Assembly (NCBI RefSeq): GCF_902459465.1
Contig: NC_047063.1
Location: forward strand, 6,572,001 to 6,636,000
Source of the DNA: Asterias rubens
Lineage: Eukaryota > Echinodermata > Asteroidea > Forcipulatida > Asteriidae
DNA: 64,000 bases
Reading direction: 5' to 3'
Shown here: positions 54,358 through 64,000 of the stretch, piece after piece
How positions within the stretch are numbered: the stretch's first letter is position 1
Layout: each line of letters starts with the position of its first letter
Program-made: the position numbers and the translations under genes
The notes under the pieces: generated by a model
What the model saw: the letters and a program-made list of their open reading frames with translations, nothing else
Database searches by the model: none
What the model was told of the DNA's origin: nothing

Positions 54358-54428
54358 ACAAACAATAGTTTGTTCACCATCAGGACTGCATGTCATTGAT
54401 GTTTACATGTTGAGATGTTGAAATTTTA

Positions 54429-55355
54429 GGCCTATGTCTTTATAAAAATAGAGTACTTGTATACTCATGCCAACTAGCTAAATTGGTTATAAGTACAACT
54501 GTTGAAGGGCTTATGCAACCAAACCAACAATTTTTAAAGTTGCTCAAGTTGCTTTAAAATTGTTTGGTTTTTGTTGAGATATTTTGAACAAAAAAAAAAG
54601 ACAGCATATCGAAACCTTACAAAATCATCAGGTGAGATGTTTTGATTTTTCATATGTTGAAATGTCGAAATTGTTTTTAGTTAAGATGTTAAAACTGTTT
54701 GACTTGTTGACATATTTTGATGTTGCTGTCGCTATCTTTTAAAAAAGATAGCAGTGATCAAAACCTAAAAGCATTAGGTCCCTTGAAAAATGATGTAATT
54801 CTATGCAAGTATTGTAAACCAATCACAGTAAACCCTGTAGCCATGTTACTGAAAACAAAATGCTTGTAACAGAAACTGCCACCAAATAATTGGCTTGAGT
54901 TTGTCACTAGGCATATGTCTTTAAAAAAAATAGAGTACATGTATACTCATGCCAACTAGCTAAATTGGTTATAAGTACAACTGTTGAAGGGCTTATGCAA
55001 CCAAACCAACAATTTTTAAAGTTGCTCAGATGTTTTTTTTCACATGTTGAGATGTTAAAATTGTTTGGTTTTTATTGAGATATTTTGAACAAAAAAAAAG
55101 ACAGCATATCGAAACCTTACAAAATCATCAGGTGAGATGTTTTGATTTTTCATATGTTGAAATGTCGAAATTGTTTTTAGTTAAGATGTTAAAACTGTTT
55201 GACTTGTTGACATATTTTGATGTTGCTGTCGCTATCTTTTAAAAAAGATAGAAGTGATCAAAACCTAAAAGCATTAGGTCCCTTGAAAAATGATGTAATT
55301 CTATGCAAGTGTTGTATACCATGAATCAACCAAAACTGCCACCAAATAATTGGCT
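54429..55355. repeat. Tandem duplication of about 480 bp, two copies
   Basis: From 'ggcctatgtctttataaaaa' (54429) and 'ggcatatgtctttaaaaaaa' (54909) the copies align through 'gaagggcttatgcaaccaaa', 'gacagcatatcgaaacctta' and 'ctgccaccaaataattggct' with a few indels. It follows directly on the orphan exon and may be its duplicated 3'UTR. Confidence 0.85.
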
Positions 55356-56470
55356 AAATGCCAGTCTGCCAAAATATTCATGTATTTTGTGGAATATTTT
55401 TAAAAATCATCAAAAAGATGTTGGGCACATTTGTAGCACCGTCTACTGAGCCTCCTTCGTAATTTGTGATGTAAAGTTATATTTTTATGAATAAAAGAAA
55501 AAAGTGGGAAAAATATGTTTTCTTTGTTTTCATTTTGTGTGGAGATTAATTAAAGTAGCACTTCAGTAACGCATTAGCTCCTTTAAGTGTTGAATTAGCT
55601 CTTTTAATAGCACTTTAAGTGCTTTACAGATAGCTCTTTGAGGTGCAAAAAAAAGCTACTCCGGCGCAGGTGCTAAACCAGCACACCAAGTGCAGTCACT
55701 ATACAAGCTCTTAAAAGTGCTAAATAATGAATCTTTAAGTGTTAAATTTAGCACTTCATTTTTTAGAGTGTACACCCCTTAAGCCATGCAGAGAAGATGA
55801 CCAAAGCACCATGAAGGAACTTGTAATACAGCAGCCCAAACTGGAAAGGCCAAGTCATCCAAGTTTGTTGCAGAGACTGTCCCAGTCCCTACCAGAAGAT
55901 GACCAAAGCACCACGAGTAAATCAACGAGGTATGTATGAGCTGCTTTGGGCATATCGATCAGTCAGAAGGGCAAACTCATAACAGAGATTTGTTTTATTA
56001 ATAACAGTTTTATAGACGAGATCACACCCTTTTAATCGATGCAAACAGCAAATCGTAAACCCAACCAAATGGGAAAGTTCTCACAAATACAGCAATGTTT
56101 TCTAACCCTTCTTGGAGGGAGTGTTTGGAGTCAAAGACTTTCAAAGGGCAGATCGTGTGGCAAGCGAGATGCTGTAAACAGCAAGAGCGGCCATGTCAAT
56201 TTGCCTCTTTTGAAAAGCTCCATGATATCAAAGATATGTATGTAGTCCATAATGCGTCTCACACATAAAGGTCACGATTAAACATCCAAGCAACTCTAAG
56301 CCAGCGGGTAAAGGACTTTTACTTGTGATTTATTTTGTTGTCTGAAATACTAAAACTACAATTGGCAACAAATATTAATGCTATTAAATTTAATATGAAT
56401 TTTCCAATACATGACTCTGTAAAGAATGGAAAAGTGGAAAAGACAACTTGAAATCAGCATCCGGATGGAC
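55356..56470. other. No firm gene; low-copy repeats and a possible exon
   Basis: 55555-55765 repeats 'agctctttaagtgct'-like words. At 55780-55930 a frame reads EDDQSTMKELVIQQPKLERP and then a second EDDQST block, ending at an ACGAG|GTATGT donor. It could be an exon, but nothing supports it further. Confidence 0.3.
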
Positions 56471-56479
56471 TTCTCTTCA

Positions 56480-56626
56480 AAAGGGAAAGAGTAATAGTAC
56501 CAAAATCCCTCCGTAGTAGTATGCTTCAGCGCATACACTCGTCTCACCTCGGAATTAAAGGGTGTCTCCGTCGTGCACAAGAATGTCTGTACTGGCAAGG
56601 TATCACAGCAGAGCTGCGTGCTTGAT
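56480..56626 (+). pseudogene. Ty3/gypsy integrase zinc-binding (H2C2) fragment
   Basis: Encodes VIVPKSLRSSMLQRIHSSHL and GIKGCLRRAQECLYWQGI. This is the pattern H-x-x-H...C-x-x-x-A-x-x-x-x-Y-W-x-G of the gypsy integrase N-terminal domain, with the second cysteine displaced or lost. A stop follows at once. Fragment only. Confidence 0.7.
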
Positions 56627-56681
56627 AGGCTTTTCGCGCATTGCACTTTCAGTTCAAATTGTTTATTCAACAGCCTGTTGT

Positions 56682-56903
56682 ATACCTGCAAAACTAGCAG
56701 TTTTGAAACATGCCAAAGAAGCCCTATCTCAATGTGGAATCTTCATTCTACAGGATCTCCCAGCAGCTAAAAAGAGAAGCCTGAGAGAGGTGATGAAAGA
56801 CGCTTACAAAGCAGGCAAGAAACCTGTGTTCCTGAATGGTAATCTGTACATCAACGGACGAAAATACACGTACCCTCCACCATCTGAGACCCGTCCACAC
56901 TGA
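56682..56903 (+). pseudogene. LINE ORF1-like C-terminal fragment
   Basis: Frame reads LAVLKHAKEALSQCGIFILQ, DLPAAKKRSLREVMKDAYKA and LYINGRKYTYPPP to a stop. It resembles the C-terminal domain of L1-type ORF1 proteins and related endonuclease-RT-associated ORFs. Family assignment is by pattern only. Confidence 0.45.
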
Positions 56904-57029
56904 GAACTTAACATCATCAAGCGTACTTCGTCCAATAATTTATTTTATTTTAAGTGATTTTTTTTATTTGCACCTGTACCTTCTCAATTCTTAAATGATT
57001 ATGCAAACTAATGGACATTGGTGTCTGAC

Positions 57030-57810
57030 ACACTCATTCAGCTACATCTAGCCAAACTAGCATGTCATTTATAGATAACTTCACTAGTCTAATATCCAAT
57101 CCAGCAAGCAATTCCTTTGCATGTCTTTCATAGCATTCTCATTTGGCCACACCTGGCCAAACTAGTATACCACTACATGTACATAGCAGCAGGGAACACA
57201 GTGGTTGCCACAATCAATGTTATGGTATGAGCACATATTATGCCAGATTAAAAGCATGTCTGAGTTAATTGCCGGCTGAAGCTCAGTTGTGGCTTATAGG
57301 GTGTTGCTATGTGCAACCTATACTTCAACCCTTGTTTACATAAGCCACAGCCACTGATTCAGACCAGGGCCTGCCATTTCAGGATGTTGTTGTGTTTATA
57401 AACTAGACGTCCTTATGACTAGAGTGGCTGAAATAAGCATGGCAGTCTCAATCAGCTACATCTAGCTGAATTAGAACTACCACTACAGTACAGCATTATT
57501 GGTGCAGTGGGTCTTCAGTGATTTTGGTATCTTATCTCGTAAACTCAATTGGCTACATCTAGCCAAAATAGATTACCAGGAGTATGTCCCTTTTGCATTG
57601 TTGAAAATTCTTGCTCATTCCCAATAATTTGGATTGCTTGCTGGATTGGTTTCCTCTATTTATTAGTTGGGTAGGAGCCAAATTAGAATTGCCACTATAT
57701 TCTCAATGACAGGTACAGGTGCCTACAGTAAGTGAGACTTGGTGTCCAGTGAATAGTTATGGCACACTCAGTTGGCTACATGTGGCCAAAATAGCATACC
57801 ACTCATCCAC
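57030..57810. repeat. Dispersed imperfect-palindrome repeats (TTGGCTACATCTAGCCAA)
   Basis: Five copies of an 18-bp near-palindrome with 'actcaat' before and 'aatagcataccactac' after, at about 57037, 57146, 57450, 57546 and 57773. The units are irregularly spaced (about 95-305 bp) and separated by diverged sequence. Confidence 0.65.
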
Positions 57811-57831
57811 ATATTAATTTAGACCTTTTTC

Positions 57832-57967
57832 GCAAATACCATTGAGTAAGCGCAAACTGTCGAATGAGGTGCATGCTGGTCTAGCTAGTGATCAAGTTTG
57901 ATAGCTAGCTAGACCAGCACCTCATTCCACGTCTATTGTGCGCGTACCGAGTATTTGCGATAAGGCA
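57832..57967. repeat. Short inverted-repeat element, family E (diverged copy)
   Basis: Left 'tagacctttttcgcaaatac', right 'gagtatttgcgataaggc'; the centre 'gctggtctagctag' pairs with 'ctagctagaccagc'. Sister of 11497-11651. Confidence 0.75.
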
Positions 57968-57979
57968 TGATAGACAGGC

Positions 57980-58609
57980 ATGATATTTGGCCCTTTGGGT
58001 GTAAAGCATCAACACAGTCGGAAAAAAATTCCCCGCAGATGGTCAACAGACACTTTGTTTGACGTTCAAATACTCGACCAAAGAGTTACATTACAAAAGA
58101 CAGAGTCCCTGGTGCACTACATTGGATGGCCACACTCCTTTGATGAATGGAGAGAAATCGGTGAGATAGTTGAAAGGGATACGACAGCAACACAAGATAA
58201 CACTTCGCTTTTTTTTAGGACAACCCTTATAACTTCCATTCAGGAGAAAGTTAACTTGGCTAGAAAGCGTGACAGCCAAGTAACTATTAAGATACCCATT
58301 CAAGAAGAAACGTTCACTGCAATCAGACATATTGGGAAGAAAATCAACTGCTCATCAAAGCGTGTTAAATATCAACCTAAAAACTTTGAAAACTTCCTGG
58401 AGTTCGGCTGGTGGTACCGTATCAGTAATTCAAACGGAGACTTTGCATATGTAAAAAAGGCAACATTGACATATTATATCTACAAGAGAAGGGTGTTGAA
58501 GACTTTTTCCAAAGAATTGAAGCCAACATGTCTGCAAAGGGGTTTTATGTTTGTGTTAACGTTTGTAAAGGGTACAGGAAACAAAACTGACATGGACATT
58601 GTACTGTGA
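57980..58609 (+). CDS. Chromo-barrel-like protein, probably transposon-associated
   Basis: 210 codons, no internal stop. Early on is SLVHYIGWPHSFDEWREIGEI, where the V-H-Y-x-G-W...D-E-W core matches chromo-barrel/Tudor-type aromatic-cage modules. The rest (KVNLARKRDSQVTIKIPIQE, FGWWYRIS) is unfamiliar. The first ATG lies only 12 bp after the family E element, so the true start may be an upstream exon. It precedes the SAM and C2H2 genes on the same strand, and the three may belong to one transposon-derived unit. Function is not predictable. Confidence 0.55.
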   Translation: MIFGPLGVKHQHSRKKIPRRWSTDTLFDVQILDQRVTLQKTESLVHYIGWPHSFDEWREIGEIVERDTTATQDNTSLFFRTTLITSIQEKVNLARKRDSQVTIKIPIQEETFTAIRHIGKKINCSSKRVKYQPKNFENFLEFGWWYRISNSNGDFAYVKKATLTYYIYKRRVLKTFSKELKPTCLQRGFMFVLTFVKGTGNKTDMDIVL

Positions 58610-59091
58610 GGGATTTTTAAACAAAAGTCCCAAAATTTAATCAGACAAGTTCAGTGTACATTATGGCATTTTCAACTTTTGCAGTGTTGTTGGTTTTAGT
58701 TTTTATGCCCCTTCCCATTATTGCCAAACCTGTTAATGAATGGTGTGCATCTATCAACAACTATGTGTTATACACTCAGAAAACAAATGGTAAAAAGAGG
58801 TTATGTAAAATAAGTTGTGTAAGAAACTACCTAACTTAAGTAAAACACGGCCAAAAATAAATACTGATTTGTAATGTAAAAAAGGCTATACATATTTTGA
58901 GAGTAAATAGTGCATTTAACCATAGTTATGTAAGATTTACCGAAGTAAAGAGAAACTTTACATGGCATTGGTAGGTCTTACAAGCGACTGTGAAAAGAAT
59001 CCGGTGTTTACATGCAAGTTGTGTTTTTTCCCCGCGTGTGTGTGCACGCGCGTACGTGTCGTGACAAGTTGATGCTAAAGTCAGTATACGC
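58610..59091. other. Between chromo-like and SAM genes
   Basis: A short hydrophobic frame (58654-58839, MYIMAFSTFAVLLVLVFMPL) could be a signal-peptide-like artefact of the 3'UTR. No other feature. Confidence 0.35.
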
Positions 59092-59994
59092 ATGGAGGAA
59101 GGAAATCCGTCAGTCCATGCAGTCATGGAGTCGTACAATCTCGTTGAGCAAAAGTTGCAGGAATGGGGTATTTGTTCCTTGATTGAAGTATTAAAAGGTG
59201 AGTTTCTCAAAAATTGTTACGATCTACAGTCATAATATGCAGATGTCGTATTATTATTTGTTAGTTTTTACAACTATTTCGGCCAACATGTTTGCCATGA
59301 ACTTCTAGCAAAACAACATGTTGCAACACGTTACAACACACATGCCCACTTTCAGGCAGTGGGTCGAGTTAGAACAAACACAAATTTTCAGCACAACAAC
59401 AATGTAGGCTGGCGTACTTTCGGGGAAAGTCAAAGTACGCCTAATGTATGATATTAAGCTCAAAAGAGATTGGCTGTTGCCAGCTTGGTGTGTATATCCC
59501 TTGTGAGAGTTTGCCGAGTTCCCTTGATGGGAAGATCATTCATTCAAACAAACAAACAAACAAACAAACCTTGGGGAATTTTGTGCATTTTATGACTAAA
59601 GCATAAACTTTTAGGAGGGTCACTACCAATAGAGGGCGCCCTCGCGCCGCATCACTCATTGTGGTTATGGTATATTTTGAAGCAAGGTCGAGTTGGTCGC
59701 GTGGTGTGTTGCGCTCAGTCTAGTCTGGTGTAAAACATGCGCAAATGCATAAGCTTTATTGATTGATTGATTTTCAGATACACATAACATAATGGCTGAG
59801 TTTTCCTGGTGTGATAAGTCAGTAGCTCTTTTTTACCGTACAAATCAAAAGACTTGGCCTAACCATTTTATACTCTTTCTGCAGAAGAGGGGATCGACGA
59901 TGAGGCATTCCCTTTACTGACCAACGAATCAGCCAAGGAGTTGATTCCCAAACTTGGAACCCGACTGAAGTTCATGCAGCACCATCAATGTGAA
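59092..59994 (+). CDS. SAM-like domain, two exons
   Basis: Exon 59092-59197 (ATG, GTGAGT donor) and exon 59885-59994 (TCTGCAG acceptor, GTAAGT donor) join in frame: MEEGNPSVHAVMESYNLVEQ...KLQEWGICSLIEVLKEEGID, then FPLLTNESAKELIPKLGTRL. The pattern W-x-x-x-L-I-x-x-L...L-L-T-x-x-x-x-K-E-L-I-P-K-L-G-x-R-L is a SAM-type helical bundle, ending phase 0 at 72 codons. SAM domains mediate self-association. If spliced to the acceptor at 60873, translation would hit a TAG after one codon, so the SAM exons either end there, join elsewhere or lead into the C2H2 gene as an upstream frame. Confidence 0.65.
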
Positions 59995-60186
59995 GTAAGT
60001 TTTGGCGGCCGCCCCGATTTTTTTATTTTTTTTGCTATTTAAAAAATAACAATAAAAAAAAAAAAATAATGTAGCTCTTTTTTACCGTACAAATCAAAAG
60101 ACGTTTGATGCTTGCCACAGTTCTTTGCAACAGGACGTAATGCCACACACAGAGAATAGTGGAGCAAAAGCAAGAATAACTCTTAA

Positions 60187-60551
60187 AGCCATTGGACCCT
60201 TTCGGTACAGAAAAAAAGAAAAAGTTCACAGATTTACAAATAACTTACAGGGTTTACAGAAGGTAGTGGTGAAATACTTTTCTTGAAATATTATACCATG
60301 AAATGCTTTACTTTTTGAGAAAACAGTAAAACAATATCAATTCTCGTTAACGAGAATTACCGATTTATTTTAAACACATGTCATGACACGGCGAAACGTG
60401 CGGAAACAAGGGTGGGTTTTCCTGTTATTTTCTCCCGACTCCGATGACCGATTGAGCCTAAATTTTCACAGGTTTGTTATTTGATATAGAAGTTGTGATA
60501 CACGAAGTGTGGGCCTTGGACAATACTGTTTACCGAAAGGGTCCAATGGCT
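60187..60551. repeat. TTAA-flanked element, family A-related
   Basis: TTAA at 60183-60186 and 60552-60555; ends AGCCATTGGACCCTTTCGG and the complement. The internal part shares 'ccgattgagcctaaattttc' with family A but is strongly diverged, so probably an older subfamily. Confidence 0.8.
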
Positions 60552-60915
60552 TTAATTGGAAAGAATAATAGTGTTTCAAAATGGATCGCACAGAAACACA
60601 CACAGAATTTGAGGACATACAGAACATACTCATAAAACCATAAAACCATCTTCAAATACGATAAGGCGGCCATCTTGAAAAAAATAACAAAAATTTTTAA
60701 AATAACAAATAACAAGGACCTCCCTCACCAACTTTTTCAAAAAGTCGGGACGAGCAACATGTTATTTATTTTACTTGGCCTTATCACATTAAATTACAAC
60801 CCTTGAATTGCACATTCTTTAAATTTAGACAAAGTTCACATTATTTTGTTTTCCTTTCTGTATTGAATTACAGATTTAGCTTTACTTGGTTGCATCAAAT
60901 TTATTGGGAAGGAGT

Positions 60916-63390
60916 ATGAATTCTTTCACATGCTGTAAATGTTTCACAAACATTCCAGGAGGACTGCAAGGTCTTCTCATTCACCTGAAGTTTGTTCATC
61001 TGATTTCAAGTTCCACAAGCACGAAACTTGTGTGTGCTGAGCCAAACTGCAATAAAACGTTTTGGTGTGGCTCGACATATAGACGACATTTACAACAAAC
61101 TCATAATGAAGTAGATGCTCATGGCGAAAGAAATTTGGAAGACCACCAAGCAGAGCCTATATATGAAAATGATCCTGATGATGTAGACCTGGATGACAAT
61201 ATCCAAGAACCAAGTGAAAACATGGATATAGGGGATATTAAAGATTCTGTGGCTGTGTACATAGCACGTTTGAGGGCCACAGCAATCCCTGCTACAGTTA
61301 TTCAATATGTTATTGAAGAATCAAAAGAACTTTTAGAGAACGTGGTTGGTCGGGTGTCAGAGAAATTGTCCCCATTACTCACAGAAGTAAGAAACGGTTT
61401 CAACCCAACAAGAGAAATGGTCAGTGATGCCGAAAATGTACTTGAGGAAACGAAATGCATATTTGAAGCCCTTAAAACTCCTCACAAGCAAATCAAGTAT
61501 TTAAAAGAAGCTGGTTTCCTTGTTGAACCTGTAGAAAAACAGCTCGGTACTGTTTTCAAAGTATACACAGACAGACACACAGGCAGAAACAAGCAAGAAC
61601 AGCACATTCAATCACTTCAGTATGTTCCTCTTGGAGAAACAATGGTAAGGTTTCTTCAACAACCTGGAGTGTTGTCGAGTATTTTGCAGGAGAAAAAGTC
61701 AGACGAAGACAGTGTGTTAGAGTCATACCGAGATGGGCTTTACTTTCAGGAAAACTTCAACAGTCACACCAATGACAAGTTTTTACCATTTCTACTTTAC
61801 TCGGATGATTTTGAAACGGCAAATCCCCTTGGTTCAAGGAAAGGGATCCACAAACTCACAGCTGTTTATGCTTCTTTCTTGTGTCTACCTTCCAAATACC
61901 GGGCTAACCTTCGCAACATAATGTTGGTAGCTTTAGTTCCTGCACAATTTGTATCAAAATATGGGATGGATAGTATCTTGTTGCCAGTAGTTCAGGAATT
62001 AAAGGAGATTGAGAGAACAGGATTACAACTTAATTGTCCGGGTGAATATGTCGGCTTGGTCAAACCAAGATTATTTCAGGTGATTGGAGACAATTTGGCG
62101 CTAAACACAATGCTTGGCTATGTAAGTAGTTTCTCAAGTAACTACTACTGTCGAGTATGCAAAATGCATCGAAATGTTGCAAGAAAGCAAGGGGTGGAGG
62201 AAATACAACTTCTTCGAACACAAGAAAACTTTGGCCAAGATTTAGACACAGATGACTATTCTGCAACAGGCCTAAAAACAAATTGCATATTAAACTCCCT
62301 TCCGTACTACCATGTTGTTGACAATGTTGCTTTTGATATCATGCATGACTTCTTGGGAGGCATTCTTCGCCTAGAGCTGAAATTGGTCCTTGGTCAACTA
62401 CTTGGAAGTGGTTGTATTTCCCTGGAGACATTAAACAGCAGAATACAGTCATTCAACTTGGGATATACAGACAAAAAGAATCATCCAAGTCCCATAACTG
62501 CGTACCAAGTTGCACACCCTGGGGGATCCAGTGGACAGAAGGCTGCACAGATGCAATGTTTAATGCTATATTTCCCACTGTTAATTGGGGACCTTGTGAA
62601 TGAAGACTCTGAACATTGGGAACTATTTGTATTGATACTGCATATTTTCAAGCTAATAAGTTCTCCAAGGATCACCAAAATGGGTACATATCACCTGCGA
62701 GCAAAAATTGAGGAACACCACTCTCTGTTCTTAAAACTCTTTCCTGAAAGAAACCTAACACCAAAGCAGCATCACTGCCTACATTATCCTCGTGCTATCA
62801 GATGTCTTGGACCTATGAGTCAATATTCGGTCATGAGAATGGAAGCAAAGCACAAACAACTCAAGAATTGGGCCAACTCATCCAATAACTACATCAATGT
62901 CTCAAAAACTCTGGCAAGTAGACATCAACAAGCTCAGGGGGTTGAGTTATTAATGAAGCAGAACATCGCAAGCCATTCCATGGAAATTGGGTCTCAAGTA
63001 GTGGTCAAGGCTTCATCATTAATGGATTGTGAACAAGTGTGTTCTGGTCTTCATTGCCCTCCGGAACAAGACCTTGTGATTGCAAATACTGTCACTATAT
63101 CTGGGTATATGTACAGGGCAAATGTCATAGTGCTTATGAGCTGGGATGGAGATCCAGTGTTTGCCATCGTTGACCATGTTTTGATTAAAGATTCTGCAGT
63201 TCAGCTCACCGTAAAGCCATGGACTACCCTATATTATCACCACCACTACTGTGCTTATGTTGTTCAGGAATCCAACCACCCTGCTCAAATTATTTCCCCA
63301 AATGACTTGTTTGACCATAAACCGCTTCACATGGTAAAGAGCTACACTGTAAAAAAAATCGTAAAAAAACAGGGACTTTTTTCCTGTTAA
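60916..63390 (+). CDS. C2H2-finger DDE-transposase-like protein
   Basis: 824 residues from ATG 60916 (the frame is open from a TAG at 60877; the splice acceptor TTACAG ends at 60873). Two C2H2-type fingers at the N-terminus: C6-x2-C9...H23-x4-H28 and CAEPNCNKTFWCGSTYRRHL. After an acidic linker comes YVPLGETMVRFLQQPGVLS. The candidate catalytic core is LLYSDDFETANPLGSRKG (D297/D298), IGDNLALNTMLG (D392), the cysteine pair YYCRVCKMH, FDIMHDFLGG, and the E643 region MRMEAKHKQLKNW. This D-D-E arrangement with large spacing looks like transposases of the CMC/KDZ type, though I cannot assign it. I recall related proteins as abundant in fish and invertebrates. The frame is intact, so recent activity or domestication is possible. 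The last 8 codons lie in a satellite repeat. Confidence 0.7.
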   Translation: MNSFTCCKCFTNIPGGLQGLLIHLKFVHLISSSTSTKLVCAEPNCNKTFWCGSTYRRHLQQTHNEVDAHGERNLEDHQAEPIYENDPDDVDLDDNIQEPSENMDIGDIKDSVAVYIARLRATAIPATVIQYVIEESKELLENVVGRVSEKLSPLLTEVRNGFNPTREMVSDAENVLEETKCIFEALKTPHKQIKYLKEAGFLVEPVEKQLGTVFKVYTDRHTGRNKQEQHIQSLQYVPLGETMVRFLQQPGVLSSILQEKKSDEDSVLESYRDGLYFQENFNSHTNDKFLPFLLYSDDFETANPLGSRKGIHKLTAVYASFLCLPSKYRANLRNIMLVALVPAQFVSKYGMDSILLPVVQELKEIERTGLQLNCPGEYVGLVKPRLFQVIGDNLALNTMLGYVSSFSSNYYCRVCKMHRNVARKQGVEEIQLLRTQENFGQDLDTDDYSATGLKTNCILNSLPYYHVVDNVAFDIMHDFLGGILRLELKLVLGQLLGSGCISLETLNSRIQSFNLGYTDKKNHPSPITAYQVAHPGGSSGQKAAQMQCLMLYFPLLIGDLVNEDSEHWELFVLILHIFKLISSPRITKMGTYHLRAKIEEHHSLFLKLFPERNLTPKQHHCLHYPRAIRCLGPMSQYSVMRMEAKHKQLKNWANSSNNYINVSKTLASRHQQAQGVELLMKQNIASHSMEIGSQVVVKASSLMDCEQVCSGLHCPPEQDLVIANTVTISGYMYRANVIVLMSWDGDPVFAIVDHVLIKDSAVQLTVKPWTTLYYHHHYCAYVVQESNHPAQIISPNDLFDHKPLHMVKSYTVKKIVKKQGLFSC

Positions 63391-64000
63391 AATACATTTG
63401 CTCCCGTTTGTCCGTATTTTAGCAGTTCCTCCTGTAAAATCACAGAGGTGCGAGGTATTTATACCGTTACTCAACCGTAATTCTTATATTTAACGTGAGT
63501 TGCATCAAAATGATGTGAATTTACAGGATCTTCCTTTCAATACACTACTTTGTCGTCTTTTCACAAGTTTGTCCGTTTTTCTACAACTGTTTCTGTCTAC
63601 GCTCGTAAAATAACAGGGAGTTGTCCCTAAAACTACATTTTCTCCCGTTAGTCCGTACTTTATAAGCTCCTCCTGTAAAATCACAGAGGTGCGAGGTATT
63701 TATACCGCTACTCAACCGTAATTCTTATATTTAACGTGAGTTGCATCAAAATGATGTGAATTTACAGGATCTTCCTTTCAATACACTACTTTGTCGTCTT
63801 TTCACAAGTTTGTCCGTTTTTCTACAACTGTTTCTGTCTACGCTCGTAAAATAACAGGGAGTTGTCCCTAAAACTACATTTTCTCCCGTTAGTCCGTACT
63901 TTATAAGCTCCTCCTGTAAAATCACAGAGGTGCAAGGTATTTATACCGTTACTCAACCGTAATTCTTATATTTAACGTGAGTTGCATCAAAATGATGTGA
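63369..64000. repeat. 241-bp tandem satellite, at least 2.5 units, continuing past the window
   Basis: 'acaggga' recurs at 63369, 63613 and 63854; 'cctgtaaaatcacagaggtg' at 63431, 63672 and 63913. Units two and three are almost identical; unit one differs in its first 50 bp. It contains the last codons and stop of the preceding ORF. Confidence 0.95.

Noticed and set aside
58654-58839. Small secreted protein with signal-like N-terminus
   Set aside because: 61 codons directly downstream of the chromo-like stop, no supporting splice or start context; hydrophobicity can arise from T-rich 3'UTR sequence.
60886-60915. Start of the C2H2 ORF at TTG 60886
   Set aside because: Not an ATG. The first in-frame ATG is 60916, and an in-frame TAG lies at 60877.

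Overview
The window is animal (metazoan) nuclear DNA: intron-bearing genes with GT-AG splice sites, an AT-rich background, tRNA-derived SINEs, CR1/L2-type LINE remnants and very many short inverted-repeat elements. The gene set (Rab32/38/29-type Rab, TMBIM4, a short-chain dehydrogenase, a death-domain protein) and the repeat landscape suggest a marine deuterostome. I favour an echinoderm, probably a sea star, but that is recognition from memory and was not tested. A 100-bp N gap (51252-51351) marks a scaffold join.

Layout. 2427-4393 (-): first two coding exons of a Rab32/38/29-like GTPase. 6425-8020 (-): dead CR1-like LINE. 13333-17987 (+): four coding exons that splice in frame into a 461-residue protein with a C-terminal death domain. 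19024-24269 (-): a graveyard holding an L2 tail, a duplicated hAT dimerisation segment, a PHD-finger/transposase-like fragment, a 3 x 108-bp repeat ORF and an HTH exon. 25649-30621: a complete 4,973-bp DNA transposon. 37216-41835 (+): five-exon short-chain dehydrogenase of 250 residues. 44051-48191 (-): five-exon TMBIM4 of 237 residues, convergent with the dehydrogenase. 51352-52385 (+): L2-like LINE 3' end. 54046-58609: orphan exons and gypsy/LINE scraps. 59092-63390 (+): a SAM-domain exon pair followed by an 824-residue C2H2-finger DDE-transposase-like ORF whose stop codon lies inside a 241-bp satellite.

Most interesting object. The 4,973-bp transposon has imperfect 15-bp terminal inverted repeats beginning TAGAGAC and a 7-bp target duplication (CTATTAA). 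It interrupts one unit of a diverged tandem array, so the empty site can be reconstructed from the flanks and compared with neighbouring units. It carries a two-frame, coiled-coil, transposase-like gene whose N-terminus encodes a canonical 2A translational-recoding motif (LLAGDVEENPGP) after a hydrophobic segment. I do not recognise the superfamily; a 2A signal in a cut-and-paste element is unusual.

The second theme is a community of non-autonomous elements sharing TTAA target duplications and termini beginning AG. At least five different sequence families obey the rule, and one copy sits inside a SINE. The host genes are ordinary; their introns are filled largely by these repeats.
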